This document shows positions 7,976 to 16,608 of a stretch of DNA of 64,000 nt, piece after piece. Position 1 is the first letter of the stretch; each line of letters opens with the position of its first letter. Origin of the DNA: Pseudomonas guariconensis (GTDB lineage: Bacteria > Pseudomonadota > Gammaproteobacteria > Pseudomonadales > Pseudomonadaceae); NCBI RefSeq assembly GCF_024127895.1, contig NZ_JAMYBK010000021.1:21665-85664 (forward strand). Direction: 5' to 3'. The translations under genes were made by a program, and so were the position numbers. The notes below the pieces were generated by a model. That model did no database searches and was not told the origin of the DNA. It was given only the letters and a program-made list of their open reading frames with translations.

Positions 7976-9102
7976 GCGGCGTTCTCCTTGCCGGCGCGCA
8001 CGTCGAAGGCGCCGCCGGTGAACGCACCGTCCACGGTGACCTTGCCCTTGCCGGGCAGCAGCGGGAACACCAGCTCGGCGAAGCGGTAGGCTTCCTCCAG
8101 GTGCGGGTAGCCGGACAACACGAAACTGTCGACGCCCAGCTCGGCGTATTCCAGCAGGCGCGCGGCCACCGTCTCGGGATCGCCCACCAGGGCGGTGCCG
8201 GCACCGCCGCGCACCAGGCCGACGCCGGCCCAGAGGTTGGGTGCCACTTCCAGCTTGTTGCGATCGCCGCCGTGCAGCGCGGCCATGCGCCGCTGGCCCA
8301 CCGAATCCATCTTCGCGTAGTTGGCCTGGGCGGCGGCGATGGTGGCGTCGTCGAGATGGCTGATCAGTTCGTCGGCGGCGGCCCAGGCGGCATCAGCGGT
8401 CTCGCGCACGATCACGTGCAGGCGCACGCCGAAGCGCACTGTGCGGCCGTGCCTGGCGGCGCGCTCGCGTACGTCGGCGATTTTCTCGGCCACCGCAGCC
8501 GGCGGCTCGCCCCAGGTCAGGTAGGCGTCCACGTGCCTGGCTGCCAGCTCGTGGGCGGCCGGCGACGAGCCACCGAAGTACAGCGGCGGATAGGGCGCCT
8601 GCACCGGCGGGAAGAAGTTCTGCGCGCCCGCGACCTTGAGGTGCTTGCCTTCGAAGTCCACTGTCTCGCCCTGCAGCAGGCGGCGCCAGATGGTGAGGAA
8701 TTCGTCGGAGGCCTCGTAGCGCTCATCGTGGGCGAGGAATACGCCATCGGCGGCCAACTCAGTGGCGTCGCCGCCGGGCACCACATTGAGCAGCAGGCGG
8801 CCACCGCTGGCCTGGTCCAGGCTGGCGGCCTGGCGCGCCGAGGCGGTGGGGTTGCCAAGGGAGGTGCGCAGGGCCACCAGCAGCTTGATTCGCTGGGTGA
8901 CCGGCACCAGGCTGGCGGCAGTGACCCAGGGGTCCAGGCAGCTGGCGCCGGTGGGGATCAGCAGGCCGTCGTAGCCCAGCTGGTCGGCAGCCACGGCGAT
9001 CTGCCGCATGTAGGCGTTGGTCGCCGGGCGGCCACTGGCCGAGTGACCCAGGTAGCGGGTGTCACCGGAGGTCGGCAGGAACCAGAAGATATCCAGACTC
9101 AT
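7972..9102 (-). CDS. ssuD: FMNH2-dependent alkanesulfonate monooxygenase (SsuD/MsuD family)
   Basis: A 376-residue LLM-type flavin monooxygenase. The start SLDIFWFLPTSGD, the LIPTGASC loop, NVVPGGDATELAADG, YFGGSS, LTWGEPP, FGVRLHVIVRET and ISHLDD segments follow SsuD closely. The enzyme splits the C-S bond of alkanesulfonates to give sulfite and an aldehyde, using FMNH2 from a partner reductase such as MsuE encoded upstream. ATG 9102 is chosen because GAGGA lies before it; a longer reading to 9153 lacks a ribosome site. Context with msuE, msuC-like and sfnR suggests the methanesulfonate enzyme MsuD as an alternative name. SsuD and MsuD cannot be separated by eye. Confidence 0.82.
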   Translation of the reverse strand: MSLDIFWFLPTSGDTRYLGHSASGRPATNAYMRQIAVAADQLGYDGLLIPTGASCLDPWVTAASLVPVTQRIKLLVALRTSLGNPTASARQAASLDQASGGRLLLNVVPGGDATELAADGVFLAHDERYEASDEFLTIWRRLLQGETVDFEGKHLKVAGAQNFFPPVQAPYPPLYFGGSSPAAHELAARHVDAYLTWGEPPAAVAEKIADVRERAARHGRTVRFGVRLHVIVRETADAAWAAADELISHLDDATIAAAQANYAKMDSVGQRRMAALHGGDRNKLEVAPNLWAGVGLVRGGAGTALVGDPETVAARLLEYAELGVDSFVLSGYPHLEEAYRFAELVFPLLPGKGKVTVDGAFTGGAFDVRAGKENAA

Positions 9103-9169
9103 GATGTTGTCCTCGTTGCCATCGTCGATAAGTGGGGGGCGCACGCATGGCATTGGTTTTTCTTGGTGT

Positions 9170-10270
9170 TCATATGGACAGGTTGATGACCCGACTGCCC
9201 TGCAGGCTCGCGACCTGGCGGCGCTTGTTCACCACCAGTTCACCGATGCGGATCAGGTGTGCACGGGTGATGTTGCGCGACAGGCCGAGCAGGTTGGCCG
9301 TGTGCACCTGGTTGTAGTGGCAGAAGCGGTAGGCCGCGCGCAGCAGGCTGTCCTCGACCTTCTCGTGCAGGTCACCACTCTGTTCCTCGAACAGGCGCTG
9401 GAAGGCACGCTGCAGCAGCTCGTCGGCGCTCTCGGTACGCGGCCGGCCGTCCTCCTCGCGCTCGATGCGCAGGTTGGACAGGTGCAGGTCTTCGGCGCGG
9501 ATCAGCTTGTCGCTACAGACCAGCAGGGTGTGGTGGACGACGTTTTCCAGTTCGCGAATGTTGCCCGGCCAGTCGTAGCTGGCCAGGCGCCGGCACGCCT
9601 CGTCGCTGAGCGTCACCTCGGCGTATCCGAGGCGGCGGCTGTATTCGGCGATGAAGTGACGGGCCAGCGGCAGGATGTCGCCGGGCCGCTCGCGTAGCGG
9701 GTGGAGCTGCAGGCTGACCACGTTGAGGCGGTAGTACAGGTCCTCGCGGAAGTGTCCGGCGTTGATGGCCTTTTCCAGATGTACGTTGGTGGCCGCCAGC
9801 ACCCGCACGTCGATGGGGATGCTCTTGCGTGAACCCAGGCGCACCACTTCCCGTTCCTGCAGCACCCGCAGCAACTTGACCTGGATGGGCATGGGCAGGT
9901 CGCCGATCTCATCGAGGAACAAGGTGCCGCCGTTGGCCGCTTCGAACCAGCCGGCCTTGGCCGCCAGCGCGCCGGTGAAGGCGCCTTTCTCATGGCCGAA
10001 CAGCTCGGCCTCCACCAGCGACTCCGAGAAGGCGCCGCAGTTGATCGCCACGAAGGGGCCGTTGCGGCGCTTGCTGAGGTTATGGATATGGCGCGCGACC
10101 AGCTCCTTGCCCGTACCCGTCTCGCCGACGATCAGGACGCTGGCCTCGCTGGGGGCGACCTGTTGCAGGTGGGCGAGCAGCGCCTGCGATCTGGGGTCTT
10201 CGAAGACCTGGGCGGTCGCCCTGATCGAGGTAGCCAGTGTCGGCGACGGAGGGAGGGTCAGCAGTTGCAT
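9170..10270 (-). CDS. sfnR: Sigma-54-dependent transcriptional activator SfnR
   Basis: A 366-residue enhancer-binding protein without an N-terminal sensor domain, as in SfnR. The AAA+ domain starts at once: Walker A GETGTGKE near residues 49-56, GAFTGA (the loop that contacts sigma-54) near residue 98, Walker B TLFLDEIGD, and the arginine-finger region REDLYYRLNV. The C-terminus carries a Fis-type helix-turn-helix, seen as VHTANLLGLSRNITRAHLIRIGEL. SfnR is known to activate dimethylsulfone and related sulfur-scavenging genes when sulfate is scarce. The gene lies inside the operon it probably controls: a sigma-54-type promoter and tandem dyads precede msuE. It begins 9 bases after the msuC-like stop. 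Confidence 0.85.
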   Translation of the reverse strand: MQLLTLPPSPTLATSIRATAQVFEDPRSQALLAHLQQVAPSEASVLIVGETGTGKELVARHIHNLSKRRNGPFVAINCGAFSESLVEAELFGHEKGAFTGALAAKAGWFEAANGGTLFLDEIGDLPMPIQVKLLRVLQEREVVRLGSRKSIPIDVRVLAATNVHLEKAINAGHFREDLYYRLNVVSLQLHPLRERPGDILPLARHFIAEYSRRLGYAEVTLSDEACRRLASYDWPGNIRELENVVHHTLLVCSDKLIRAEDLHLSNLRIEREEDGRPRTESADELLQRAFQRLFEEQSGDLHEKVEDSLLRAAYRFCHYNQVHTANLLGLSRNITRAHLIRIGELVVNKRRQVASLQGSRVINLSI

Positions 10271-10279
10271 GGGTATGCC

Positions 10280-11467
10280 TCACGAATAGAAGGACGGAGT
10301 GGGGCGCGTACCGTTCAACGCCCACTCACCCAGTTCATGGATGCGGTAGTCCACCGGGTCGTGCAGGGTCTGGGTGCGCAGGTTGCGCCAGAAGCGGTCG
10401 AAGCGCAGGGAGGCATGGGTAGCCCGCGCGCCGGTGACTTCGAACAGACGGTTGCAGATATCCAGTCCGTGGCGGGTGGCGGCCACCTTGGCGGTGCCGA
10501 TGGCCAGGGCCAGCTGCGCACGCTCCTCAAAGCCGAGTGCGTGTTCCTTGCTCCAGGCTTCGTCGAGCTGCGTAGCGGCACGTTCGATCAGCAGGCGCAC
10601 GCTCTCCAGGCCGACCCAGAACTCGCCGTAGTGGCGCAGCACGTAAGGGTCCTCGCTGCTATGGCGGGCATTGGAGCGGAACCAGGGGCGGCTTTCCTTG
10701 AGGCTGTACTGGCGTGCCTCCTCGAAGGCGCCTTCGGCTATGCCGAGGAACAGGTTGGCGAAATGCAGCTGGGCGATCAGCGGGCGCAGGCAGGCGAAAG
10801 GCGTGCTCAGCGGGCCCGGGTCCAGCAGCAGCTCGGCGTGCTCGACGCGCACCCGCTCGAAGGTGGCGCTGCCGCTGTCGGTCTGCCGCTGGCCGATGTT
10901 GTTCCAGTCGTCGTGCAGGCTGATGCCGGTGCGTCCGCTGGGAATGGCGGCGATCAGCAGTTTGCCGCCGGCGCTTTCGTCCACGGCGGAGGCGATCAGC
11001 ATTTCCGAGTCGCTGGCGCCGGAGCAGAAGCTCTTCTTGCCGGAGAACTCGTACCAGCCGTCGAACTTCTTCACCACTGTGCGGGTGTCGAGCGGATTCA
11101 GGGCGTTGCCCCAGAACCAGTTCTTGCGCGCGGTCTGTTCGGACCAGGGTTGCCACTGCTCGGGGCGGGAGAACAGGCGCACGGTTGCCAGCATCAGGTG
11201 CTGGAAGCCGAAGACGTGGGCAATGGAGCTGTCGACGCGGGCGAATTCGCGCACCACTTCGAAGGTCTCGCTCCAGCTGGCGCCGATGCCGCCGTACTGG
11301 GTGGGGATCGCCAGGGCCAGCAGGCCGCTGGCGCGCAGCGCATCGCGCTCGGCCTTGGGCGTGCCGCCGCGGACGTCGCGTTCCACGGCGCTCTCGGCGA
11401 ACTGTTCGGCCAGCCGCTTGGCCGTCTGCAGCGGTTTGAGGAGGGTGGGTTGCTGATGCAGGCTCAT
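10280..11467 (-). CDS. MsuC/SfnB-type flavin monooxygenase with acyl-CoA dehydrogenase fold
   Basis: A 395-residue protein of the acyl-CoA-dehydrogenase fold used by the sulfur enzymes DszC, SfnB and MsuC. The N-terminal helical domain (SGLLALAIPTQYGG) precedes the central sheet (WYEFSGKKSFCSGAS, then DDWNNIGQRQTDSGSATFERV) and the C-terminal helices (FEVTGARATH). The catalytic glutamate of true acyl-CoA dehydrogenases is absent, as expected for this monooxygenase branch. Placed between msuE and sfnR it is most likely MsuC, which oxidises methanesulfinate to methanesulfonate with FMNH2; SfnB is the alternative. ATG 11467 is chosen by homology of MSLHQQPTLLKP and by the preceding gene's end at 11481; longer in-frame readings would overlap msuE. 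Confidence 0.75.
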   Translation of the reverse strand: MSLHQQPTLLKPLQTAKRLAEQFAESAVERDVRGGTPKAERDALRASGLLALAIPTQYGGIGASWSETFEVVREFARVDSSIAHVFGFQHLMLATVRLFSRPEQWQPWSEQTARKNWFWGNALNPLDTRTVVKKFDGWYEFSGKKSFCSGASDSEMLIASAVDESAGGKLLIAAIPSGRTGISLHDDWNNIGQRQTDSGSATFERVRVEHAELLLDPGPLSTPFACLRPLIAQLHFANLFLGIAEGAFEEARQYSLKESRPWFRSNARHSSEDPYVLRHYGEFWVGLESVRLLIERAATQLDEAWSKEHALGFEERAQLALAIGTAKVAATRHGLDICNRLFEVTGARATHASLRFDRFWRNLRTQTLHDPVDYRIHELGEWALNGTRPTPSFYS

Positions 11468-11480
11468 GGCAGGCGACCCG

Positions 11481-12050
11481 TCAGGCGATTTTGCGCAGCA
11501 CGGCGCGCTCGTGATTGCCACGCAGCACCGCGGCAGCACGTTCGGCGGCCAGGCGGATGCGCGCCTGTAGCGGCTCGCTGGCGACCCGGTAGTCCTGGAA
11601 GTCGGACTCGGATGCATAGACGCCGATGGGCAGGGTGAGCGACTGGAAGAAGCTGAACAGTGGGCGCAGCTGGTGATCGATGACCAGCGCGTGGCGCTCG
11701 CTGCCACCGGTGGCGGCCAGCAGCACGGGGGTGTCGATCAGCGCGTGCTGGTCGATCAGGTCGAACAGATGCTTGAACTGGCCCGGGTAGGAGCCGCGGT
11801 AGACCGGAGCTGCGACGATCAGCAGGTCGGCATTCTCGATGGCCGCCAGCTGCTCCTCCACATCGGCGGTCAGCTCCTTGCGGGAAAGGGCGCCACCCAC
11901 CGACCGGGCGATATCGCCCAGCTCGATCAGGCGGCTGTCGAACTGAATATGTTGGCCGAGGGCATCGACTATCGCCTCAGTCAGGACCAGGGTGCGTGAC
12001 GGGCGATAGGCTCCGCCCGAAACGGCGACGACGTTGAAGGAGGTGCTCAT
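11481..12050 (-). CDS. msuE: NAD(P)H-dependent FMN reductase MsuE
   Basis: A 189-residue flavodoxin-fold reductase. The start FNVVAVSGGAYRPSRT carries the phosphate-binding loop, and the central IVAAPVYRGSYPGQFKHLFDLID motif is that of MsuE/SsuE enzymes. MsuE supplies FMNH2 to the MsuD/MsuC/SfnG monooxygenases, all represented nearby. AAGGAGG lies 7 bases before ATG 12050, a strong ribosome site. It is the first gene of the minus-strand operon running to 7127, and the sigma-54-type promoter at 12089-12104 fits initiation about 28 bases upstream of this start. Confidence 0.85.
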   Translation of the reverse strand: MSTSFNVVAVSGGAYRPSRTLVLTEAIVDALGQHIQFDSRLIELGDIARSVGGALSRKELTADVEEQLAAIENADLLIVAAPVYRGSYPGQFKHLFDLIDQHALIDTPVLLAATGGSERHALVIDHQLRPLFSFFQSLTLPIGVYASESDFQDYRVASEPLQARIRLAAERAAAVLRGNHERAVLRKIA

Positions 12051-12088
12051 GGTGGGTGTTCCTTTGGCAGATGGGCTCCAAGTGCCAT

Positions 12089-12104
12089 GGCAATTTCCGT
12101 TCCA
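12089..12104 (-). promoter_or_regulatory. Sigma-54 (-24/-12) promoter before msuE
   Basis: Read on the minus strand the site is TGGAACG-GAAA-TTGCC. The consensus is TGGCACG-N4-TTGCW, so the invariant GG and GC are present at exact spacing and only two positions differ. It lies 39 bases upstream of the msuE start. An activator gene of the required class, sfnR, is in the same operon. Autoregulation is inferred from this. Confidence 0.7.
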
Positions 12105-12188
12105 TCAATAAAAGTCATATAAATCAATAAGTTGTGATTTATTGAGGTGCTGATTGAGTGTTGCTGGAGAAGCGGACTGTTGAACAAG

Positions 12189-12230
12189 TGTTGCTACGCC
12201 AACAGTTCCTTCACTGTTGGTGTGGCAACA
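12189..12230 (-). promoter_or_regulatory. Tandem enhancer dyads, likely SfnR upstream activating sites
   Basis: Two inverted repeats of the form TGTTG-N6-CAACA occupy 12189-12204 and 12215-12230, with centres 26 bases apart. A further half-site (GGCAACAGC) follows at 12239-12247. They lie about 85-125 bases upstream of the sigma-54-type promoter, the usual position for enhancer-binding proteins. No other operon in reach fits, because the next gene leftward is msuE and the gene to the right (ETF-QO) points the same way and ends here. Confidence 0.6.
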
Positions 12231-12522
12231 GCTGATGTGGCAACAGCACGTTCGCCGGCAATGCGGCCAGGCTGTGGTGAAGCAGTCAGGACAAAAGCGC
12301 AGAGGCTCCGCCCAGCGCAGTGGCCGGGGGGCGGAGGAGAGTTCTGCCCGATCGGTCCGATGCCGGAATAATTCCGTAGCCGGGATGAAATCCGAGGAAA
12401 GTCCCAGCGCCGCTTTCGGATTTCAATGGGCTACGATTTGCCTGTGGGGGCGATTTCAATCGCGAATGAATTCGCTCGCACCGGGCGAGGAGGCTTTCGT
12501 AGGTTGGGCCGGGCGGCATTCC
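12231..12522. other. Non-coding stretch with no recognised gene
   Basis: Beyond the enhancer dyads, about 290 bases up to the ETF-QO terminator contain no convincing coding sequence on either strand. Open frames here have no ribosome sites and no recognisable protein. Nothing else was identified. Confidence 0.5.
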
Positions 12523-12566
12523 GCAGGCACGAAAAAGGCTCCCGAGGGAGCCTTTTTCGTGCCTGC
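12523..12566 (-). terminator. Long intrinsic terminator after ETF-QO
   Basis: A perfect hairpin: GCAGGCACGAAAAAGGCTCC on the left pairs with its complement across a 4-base loop. The run CCTTTTT inside the stem gives U-tracts on both strands, so it can act in both directions. It begins 2 bases past the end of the ETF-QO gene. Confidence 0.8.
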
Positions 12567-12567
12567 A

Positions 12568-14223
12568 TTACATGTTGGGGTAGTTCGGGCCGCCGGTGCC
12601 TTCCGGGGCCACCCAGGTGATGTTCTGGGCCGGGTCCTTGATGTCGCAGGTCTTGCAGTGCACGCAGTTCTGGGCGTTGATCTGGAAGCGCTTGGCGCCA
12701 TCTTCCTGGGTCACCACCTCATACACGCCAGCCGGGCAGTAGCGCTGCGCCGGTTCGTCGTACAGCGGCAGGTTTTTCGCGATCGGGATGCTCGCGTCGG
12801 CCAGCTTCAGGTGGCAGGGCTGTTCCTCTTCATGGTTGGTGTTGGAGAGGAATACCGAGCTGAGCTTGTCGAAGCTGAGCTTGCCGTCCGGCTTCGGATA
12901 CTCGATGCGCCTGGACTCTGCGGCGGGCTTCAGGCAGGCGTAGTCGGGCTTGTTGTCGTGCAGGGTGACCGGGATCTTGCCACCGAACCAGTTCTGGTCG
13001 ATGTAGTTGAACGCACCGCCCACCAGGGCGCCGAACTTGTGGATGGCCGCGCCGAAGTTGCGGCTGCGGAACAGCTCGTCGTACAGCCAGCTGGACTTGA
13101 AGGCGTCGACGTAGCCGGTCAGCTCATCACCGCCTTCCTTGCCGGCGGCCAGGGCGGCGGCCACGGCTTCGGCGGCCAGCATGCCGGACTTCATGGCGGT
13201 GTGGCTGCCCTTGATCTTGGCGAAGTTCAGGGTGCCCAGGTCGCAGCCGATCAGCGCGCCGCCGGGGAAGACCATCTTCGGCAGCGAGTTCAGGCCACCC
13301 TTGCAGATGGCGCGGGCGCCGTAGGCGACGCGCTTGCCGCCTTCCAGGTACTGCTTGATCACCGGGTGGTGCTTGTAGCGCTGGAATTCGTCGAAGGGCG
13401 ACAGGAAGGGGTTGCTGTAGGACAGGTCGACGATCAGGCCGACGACCACCTGGTTGTTTTCCAGGTGATAGAGGAAGGAGCCGCCCGGGTTCTCGTCGCT
13501 CAGCGGCCAGCCGGCGGTGTGGACCACCAGGCCGGGCTGGTGCTTGGCCGGGTCGACGTCCCAGATTTCCTTGATGCCGATGCCGTAGTGCTGGGCGTCG
13601 GCATCGGCGTCGAGCTTGTACTTCTTGATCAGCTGCTTGCCGATGTGGCCACGGCAGCCTTCGGCGAACAGGGTGTACTTGGCGCGCAGTTCCATGCCGG
13701 GGGTGTAGTAACCCTCTTTCGGGTTGCCTTCACGGTCCACGCCGAGGTCGCCGGTGATGATGCCGCGGACGACACCGTTCTCGTCGATCAGCGCTTCCTG
13801 GGCGGCGAAGCCCGGGTAGATCTCCACGCCCAGGCCTTCGGCCTGCTGGGCCAGCCAGCGGCAGAGATTGCCCAGGGAGATGATATAGTTGCCCTCGTTG
13901 TGCATGGTCTTGGGCACGAACAGACCGGGAACCTTGATTGCGGCGTCGGCATCCTTGAGCATATAGATGTCGTCGCGGGTTACCGGAGTGTTCAACGGGG
14001 CGCCCAGTTCTTTCCAGTCGGGGAAGAGTTCGTTCAGGGCCCGCGGTTCGAATACGGCGCCGGAGAGAATGTGGGCGCCCACTTCGGAACCCTTCTCGAC
14101 CACGCATACGCTGATCTCCTGACCAGCTTGCGCGGCCTTCTGCTTCAGTCGGCACGCGGCGGACAGGCCAGCAGGGCCAGCGCCGACGATGACGACGTCG
14201 AATTCCATAAATTCACGGGGCAT
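12568..14223 (-). CDS. Electron transfer flavoprotein-ubiquinone oxidoreductase (ETF-QO)
   Basis: A 551-residue inner-membrane-associated flavo-iron-sulfur enzyme that takes electrons from reduced ETF to ubiquinone. The FAD-binding motif VIVGAGPAGLSAA is near residues 10-22. The 4Fe-4S cluster cysteines are in CPAG and CVHCKTCDIKDP near the C-terminus. Length is that of the family. The start MPREFMEFDVV matches Pseudomonas homologues, so ATG 14223 is kept; it overlaps the end of the upstream CaiB gene by 11 bases. In Pseudomonas genomes I know, this gene stands directly next to and divergent from etfBA. Here about 22 kb of catabolic genes lie between them. Confidence 0.93.
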   Translation of the reverse strand: MPREFMEFDVVIVGAGPAGLSAACRLKQKAAQAGQEISVCVVEKGSEVGAHILSGAVFEPRALNELFPDWKELGAPLNTPVTRDDIYMLKDADAAIKVPGLFVPKTMHNEGNYIISLGNLCRWLAQQAEGLGVEIYPGFAAQEALIDENGVVRGIITGDLGVDREGNPKEGYYTPGMELRAKYTLFAEGCRGHIGKQLIKKYKLDADADAQHYGIGIKEIWDVDPAKHQPGLVVHTAGWPLSDENPGGSFLYHLENNQVVVGLIVDLSYSNPFLSPFDEFQRYKHHPVIKQYLEGGKRVAYGARAICKGGLNSLPKMVFPGGALIGCDLGTLNFAKIKGSHTAMKSGMLAAEAVAAALAAGKEGGDELTGYVDAFKSSWLYDELFRSRNFGAAIHKFGALVGGAFNYIDQNWFGGKIPVTLHDNKPDYACLKPAAESRRIEYPKPDGKLSFDKLSSVFLSNTNHEEEQPCHLKLADASIPIAKNLPLYDEPAQRYCPAGVYEVVTQEDGAKRFQINAQNCVHCKTCDIKDPAQNITWVAPEGTGGPNYPNM

Positions 14224-15496
14224 CAGACTTCCTCTGAGCGTTGGGGCCGGCTGTGCGGCGGATATCGATAACCTTGTCGGCCAGCAGTGTTGCCACCTGA
14301 TCTTCCGGCATCTGCAACCAGTCGCTCAGGACTTCGGCTGTATGTTGGCCTAGTCGTGGAGGGGGGAGTTGGTAGTCGGCAGGTGTCTCTGAGAGCCTGG
14401 CCGGAAAGGCGAGGGTAGGGATGGATTCATCATCCTCGCGGAAGAATGTATGGACCACTCCGCGAGCCTTGGCGAATGGATCATCGAATGCTTGATCGAT
14501 GCTGTTGAGAGGGCCTGCAGGTACCTTGGCCCGATTCAGTGCCTCTATCAGCTTTTCTCTCTGCCAGGTGCCGATCAGATTTTGTAACAGCGGCTCCAGG
14601 CTATCGCGATGGCGGACCCGGTCAGCGTTGCGTTGGTATCGTGGATCGGTGGCCAGGTCGGCTCGGCCAAGGACCTGACAAAGGACGCTGAATTGATTGT
14701 CGTTGCCCACCGCTACCACTAATGGGCCATCCAGGGCATCGAAGGTTCGATAGGGCACCACGGTAGGGTGAGCATTGCCCAGGCGTTGCGGGACGATGCC
14801 ACCAACCAGCCAGCTCATGGCCTGATTGGCAAGCATGGCCATCTGGGTGTTGAGCAGGGAACAGTCGATATGTTGTCCGCTGCCGCTTTTCTCGACATGA
14901 CGCAGTGCCAACAGTATGGCGATGGTTGCGTAGAGCCCGGTGGAAAGGTCGGTGATGGCCACTCCAACCTTGGTGGGCTGTCCTTGAGGTTCTCCCGTGA
15001 TGCTCATTAGCCCGCCCATGGCCTGGGCGACGAAGTCGTACCCGCCTCGTTGTGCATACGGGCCATCCTGGCCAAAGCCGGTAATCGAGCAATACACCAG
15101 GCGTGGGTTGAGCTGCTTCAGGGTGGCGTAGTCCAGTCCGGAGCGCTCCAGTGTGCCTACCCGGAAGTTTTCCACCAATACATCAGCCTTAGAGGCCAGG
15201 CAGCGGATCAGATCAGCTCCGGCAGGAGTGGTTATATCCACGGCAATGGAGCGTTTGCTGCGGTTGCAGCCCAAGTAGTAGGCGCTCGTTTTCCCGCCTT
15301 CGGAAGCGTCTGCGTCCGGCAGGAACGGAGGGCCCCACGCGCGGGTGTCGTCGCCGTTCCCCGGTACTTCCACCTTGATCACGTCAGCTCCGAAGTCCCC
15401 AAGGATCTGTGTACACCACGGCCCTGCCAGCACGCGGGACAGGTCAAGCACACGTATGCCTTCAAGAGGGCGTCGGCGGAGTTCGGTTGGGTTCAT
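14213..15496 (-). CDS. CaiB/BaiF-family CoA-transferase (type III), first copy
   Basis: A 427-residue family III CoA-transferase. It opens with the standard LEGIRVLDLSRVLAGPWCTQILGDFGADVIKVE (core VLAGPWCTQILGD). NRSKRSIAVD, the catalytic-aspartate region VAITDLSTGLYA near residue 185 and PYRTFDA follow. These enzymes move CoA between carboxylic acids, often from succinyl-CoA. Its 3' end overlaps the ETF-QO start by 11 bases, so the two form one transcript. Transcription starts in the divergent region before the MaoC-type gene, where an operator copy sits 46 bases upstream of this start. The acid substrate is unknown. Confidence 0.85.
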   Translation of the reverse strand: MNPTELRRRPLEGIRVLDLSRVLAGPWCTQILGDFGADVIKVEVPGNGDDTRAWGPPFLPDADASEGGKTSAYYLGCNRSKRSIAVDITTPAGADLIRCLASKADVLVENFRVGTLERSGLDYATLKQLNPRLVYCSITGFGQDGPYAQRGGYDFVAQAMGGLMSITGEPQGQPTKVGVAITDLSTGLYATIAILLALRHVEKSGSGQHIDCSLLNTQMAMLANQAMSWLVGGIVPQRLGNAHPTVVPYRTFDALDGPLVVAVGNDNQFSVLCQVLGRADLATDPRYQRNADRVRHRDSLEPLLQNLIGTWQREKLIEALNRAKVPAGPLNSIDQAFDDPFAKARGVVHTFFREDDESIPTLAFPARLSETPADYQLPPPRLGQHTAEVLSDWLQMPEDQVATLLADKVIDIRRTAGPNAQRKSDAP

Positions 15497-15541
15497 GGGG
15501 TCTCCCGAAGCTTTGAAAAGCTTGCGGAATGATTCAATAAG

Positions 15542-15567
15542 TGAAATAAAATTTCAACAGTTGAAGT
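15542..15567 (-). promoter_or_regulatory. Three-half-site operator, copy 1 (before the CaiB/ETF-QO operon)
   Basis: TGAAAT, 3-base spacer, ATTTCA, 5-base spacer, TGAAGT. The first pair is a perfect palindrome; the third half-site has one mismatch to TGAAAT. It is 46 bases upstream of the CaiB start. The same arrangement recurs at 15654 and 30455. The 15-base palindrome resembles boxes bound by IclR-family proteins. Confidence 0.65.
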
Positions 15568-15653
15568 ATTTGGATTCGCTCAAAGCGGAACCGGTGGTCG
15601 GCTGTGGCTCCAGCAGGTGTTGCACTCGGTCTCAAATCGTCCGAATATTTTTG

Positions 15654-15679
15654 TGAAATGACATTTCATTTAATGAAAT
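15654..15679 (+). promoter_or_regulatory. Three-half-site operator, copy 2 (before the MaoC/importer operon)
   Basis: TGAAAT, GAC, ATTTCA, TTTAA, TGAAAT, with all three half-sites exact. It is 52 bases upstream of the MaoC-type start at 15732 and 86 bases from copy 1 in the same divergent region. Together the two copies would let one regulator control both outward transcripts. Confidence 0.7.
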
Positions 15680-15731
15680 TTGAAGCAGCCAAACGCATTC
15701 CGATTCCTGGCAGAACAAGAGAGGACGTGGC

Positions 15732-16592
15732 ATGCCCATCGATGCCGAAAAGCTACTCAGCTACTCAATCCCGCCGGTGAGGCAGGTGCTTACCCGTCGT
15801 GAAAGCGCGTTATATGCGCTGTCGGTAGGGCTGGGGCAGGACCCCACAGACGAGCGGCAGCTGAGTTACGTGGATTACTCCCGAGATCTACGGGCCTTGC
15901 CCTCCATGGCCGTCGTGCTGACCCATCCCGGTTTCTGGTTGTCCGATCCACGCTCTGGCGTCGATGCCACCAAGGTGGTGCATGGGGAACAGGAGATGAC
16001 CTTGCATGAGCCGCTTCCGGTCGAGGGCGAGTTGATCGGCACCACGTCGATCGTCGGCCTGGTGGACAAGGGAGAAGGCCAGGGCGCCCTGCTGTACACG
16101 CGCAAAGAGGTGGTGGAGGCGGAAACTGGGAAGTTGATCGCCACGACGCTGAATACGACGTTCGTCAGGGGCGGAGGTGGTTTTGGAGGATCGTCCGAGC
16201 CCTTCAAGCCCGGCACTCCACGGCCGGAAGGTGAGCCGCACTTCGTAGTGGATTTGCCTTCTCGTCCAGAGCAGGCCCTGTACTACCGAATGAACGGTGA
16301 CGATAACCCGCTGCACGCCGATCCCTCTGTCGCGCGCAAAGCCGGCTTCGAGCGTCCCATCCTGCACGGGTTGTGCACCTTCGGTGTGGTTTGCCACGCG
16401 CTGGTCAGAACATTGGCCGATTACGACGGCGCACGACTACGTGGCATGTCTCTGCGTTTTTCCTCACCAGTATTTCCGGGAGAAACCATTCGCAGCGAAA
16501 TCTGGCGTAACGGCTCCTTCCAGGCTCGGGTGGTTGAGCGAGATGTCCTGGTGGTGAGCCATGGGATAGCAGACTTCAAGCCGCCCAAGTGA
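15732..16592 (+). CDS. MaoC-family (hydratase 2-type) 3-hydroxyacyl-CoA dehydratase
   Basis: A 286-residue double hot-dog protein like the hydratase-2 part of peroxisomal multifunctional enzyme 2. The N-terminal half is the catalytically silent hot dog. The C-terminal half carries the active-site block YRMNGDDNPLHADPSVAR, with the aspartate and histidine, followed by GFERPILHGLCTFG near residues 190-225. These enzymes hydrate trans-2-enoyl-CoA to (3R)-hydroxyacyl-CoA. The partner dehydrogenase is probably the MFE-2-like SDR at 32886. ATG 15732 is preceded by AGAGGA. It is the first gene after operator copy 2 and heads the second importer operon. Confidence 0.85.
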   Translation: MPIDAEKLLSYSIPPVRQVLTRRESALYALSVGLGQDPTDERQLSYVDYSRDLRALPSMAVVLTHPGFWLSDPRSGVDATKVVHGEQEMTLHEPLPVEGELIGTTSIVGLVDKGEGQGALLYTRKEVVEAETGKLIATTLNTTFVRGGGGFGGSSEPFKPGTPRPEGEPHFVVDLPSRPEQALYYRMNGDDNPLHADPSVARKAGFERPILHGLCTFGVVCHALVRTLADYDGARLRGMSLRFSSPVFPGETIRSEIWRNGSFQARVVERDVLVVSHGIADFKPPK

Positions 16593-16608
16593 CGGTTTTT
16601 CAAGAGTG

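Noticed and set aside
9992..11638. Plus-strand open frame of 548 codons across sfnR and the msuC-like gene
   Set aside because: It is antisense to two well-supported genes and shows no domain.
12068..12086. Other GG/GC pairs near msuE as the sigma-54 promoter
   Set aside because: Spacing between GG and GC is one or two bases too short; only 12089-12104 has exact spacing.
12217..14271. Very long open frame on the plus strand opposite ETF-QO (684 codons)
   Set aside because: It is antisense to a clear ETF-QO gene in high-GC DNA, has no ribosome site and no recognisable protein features.
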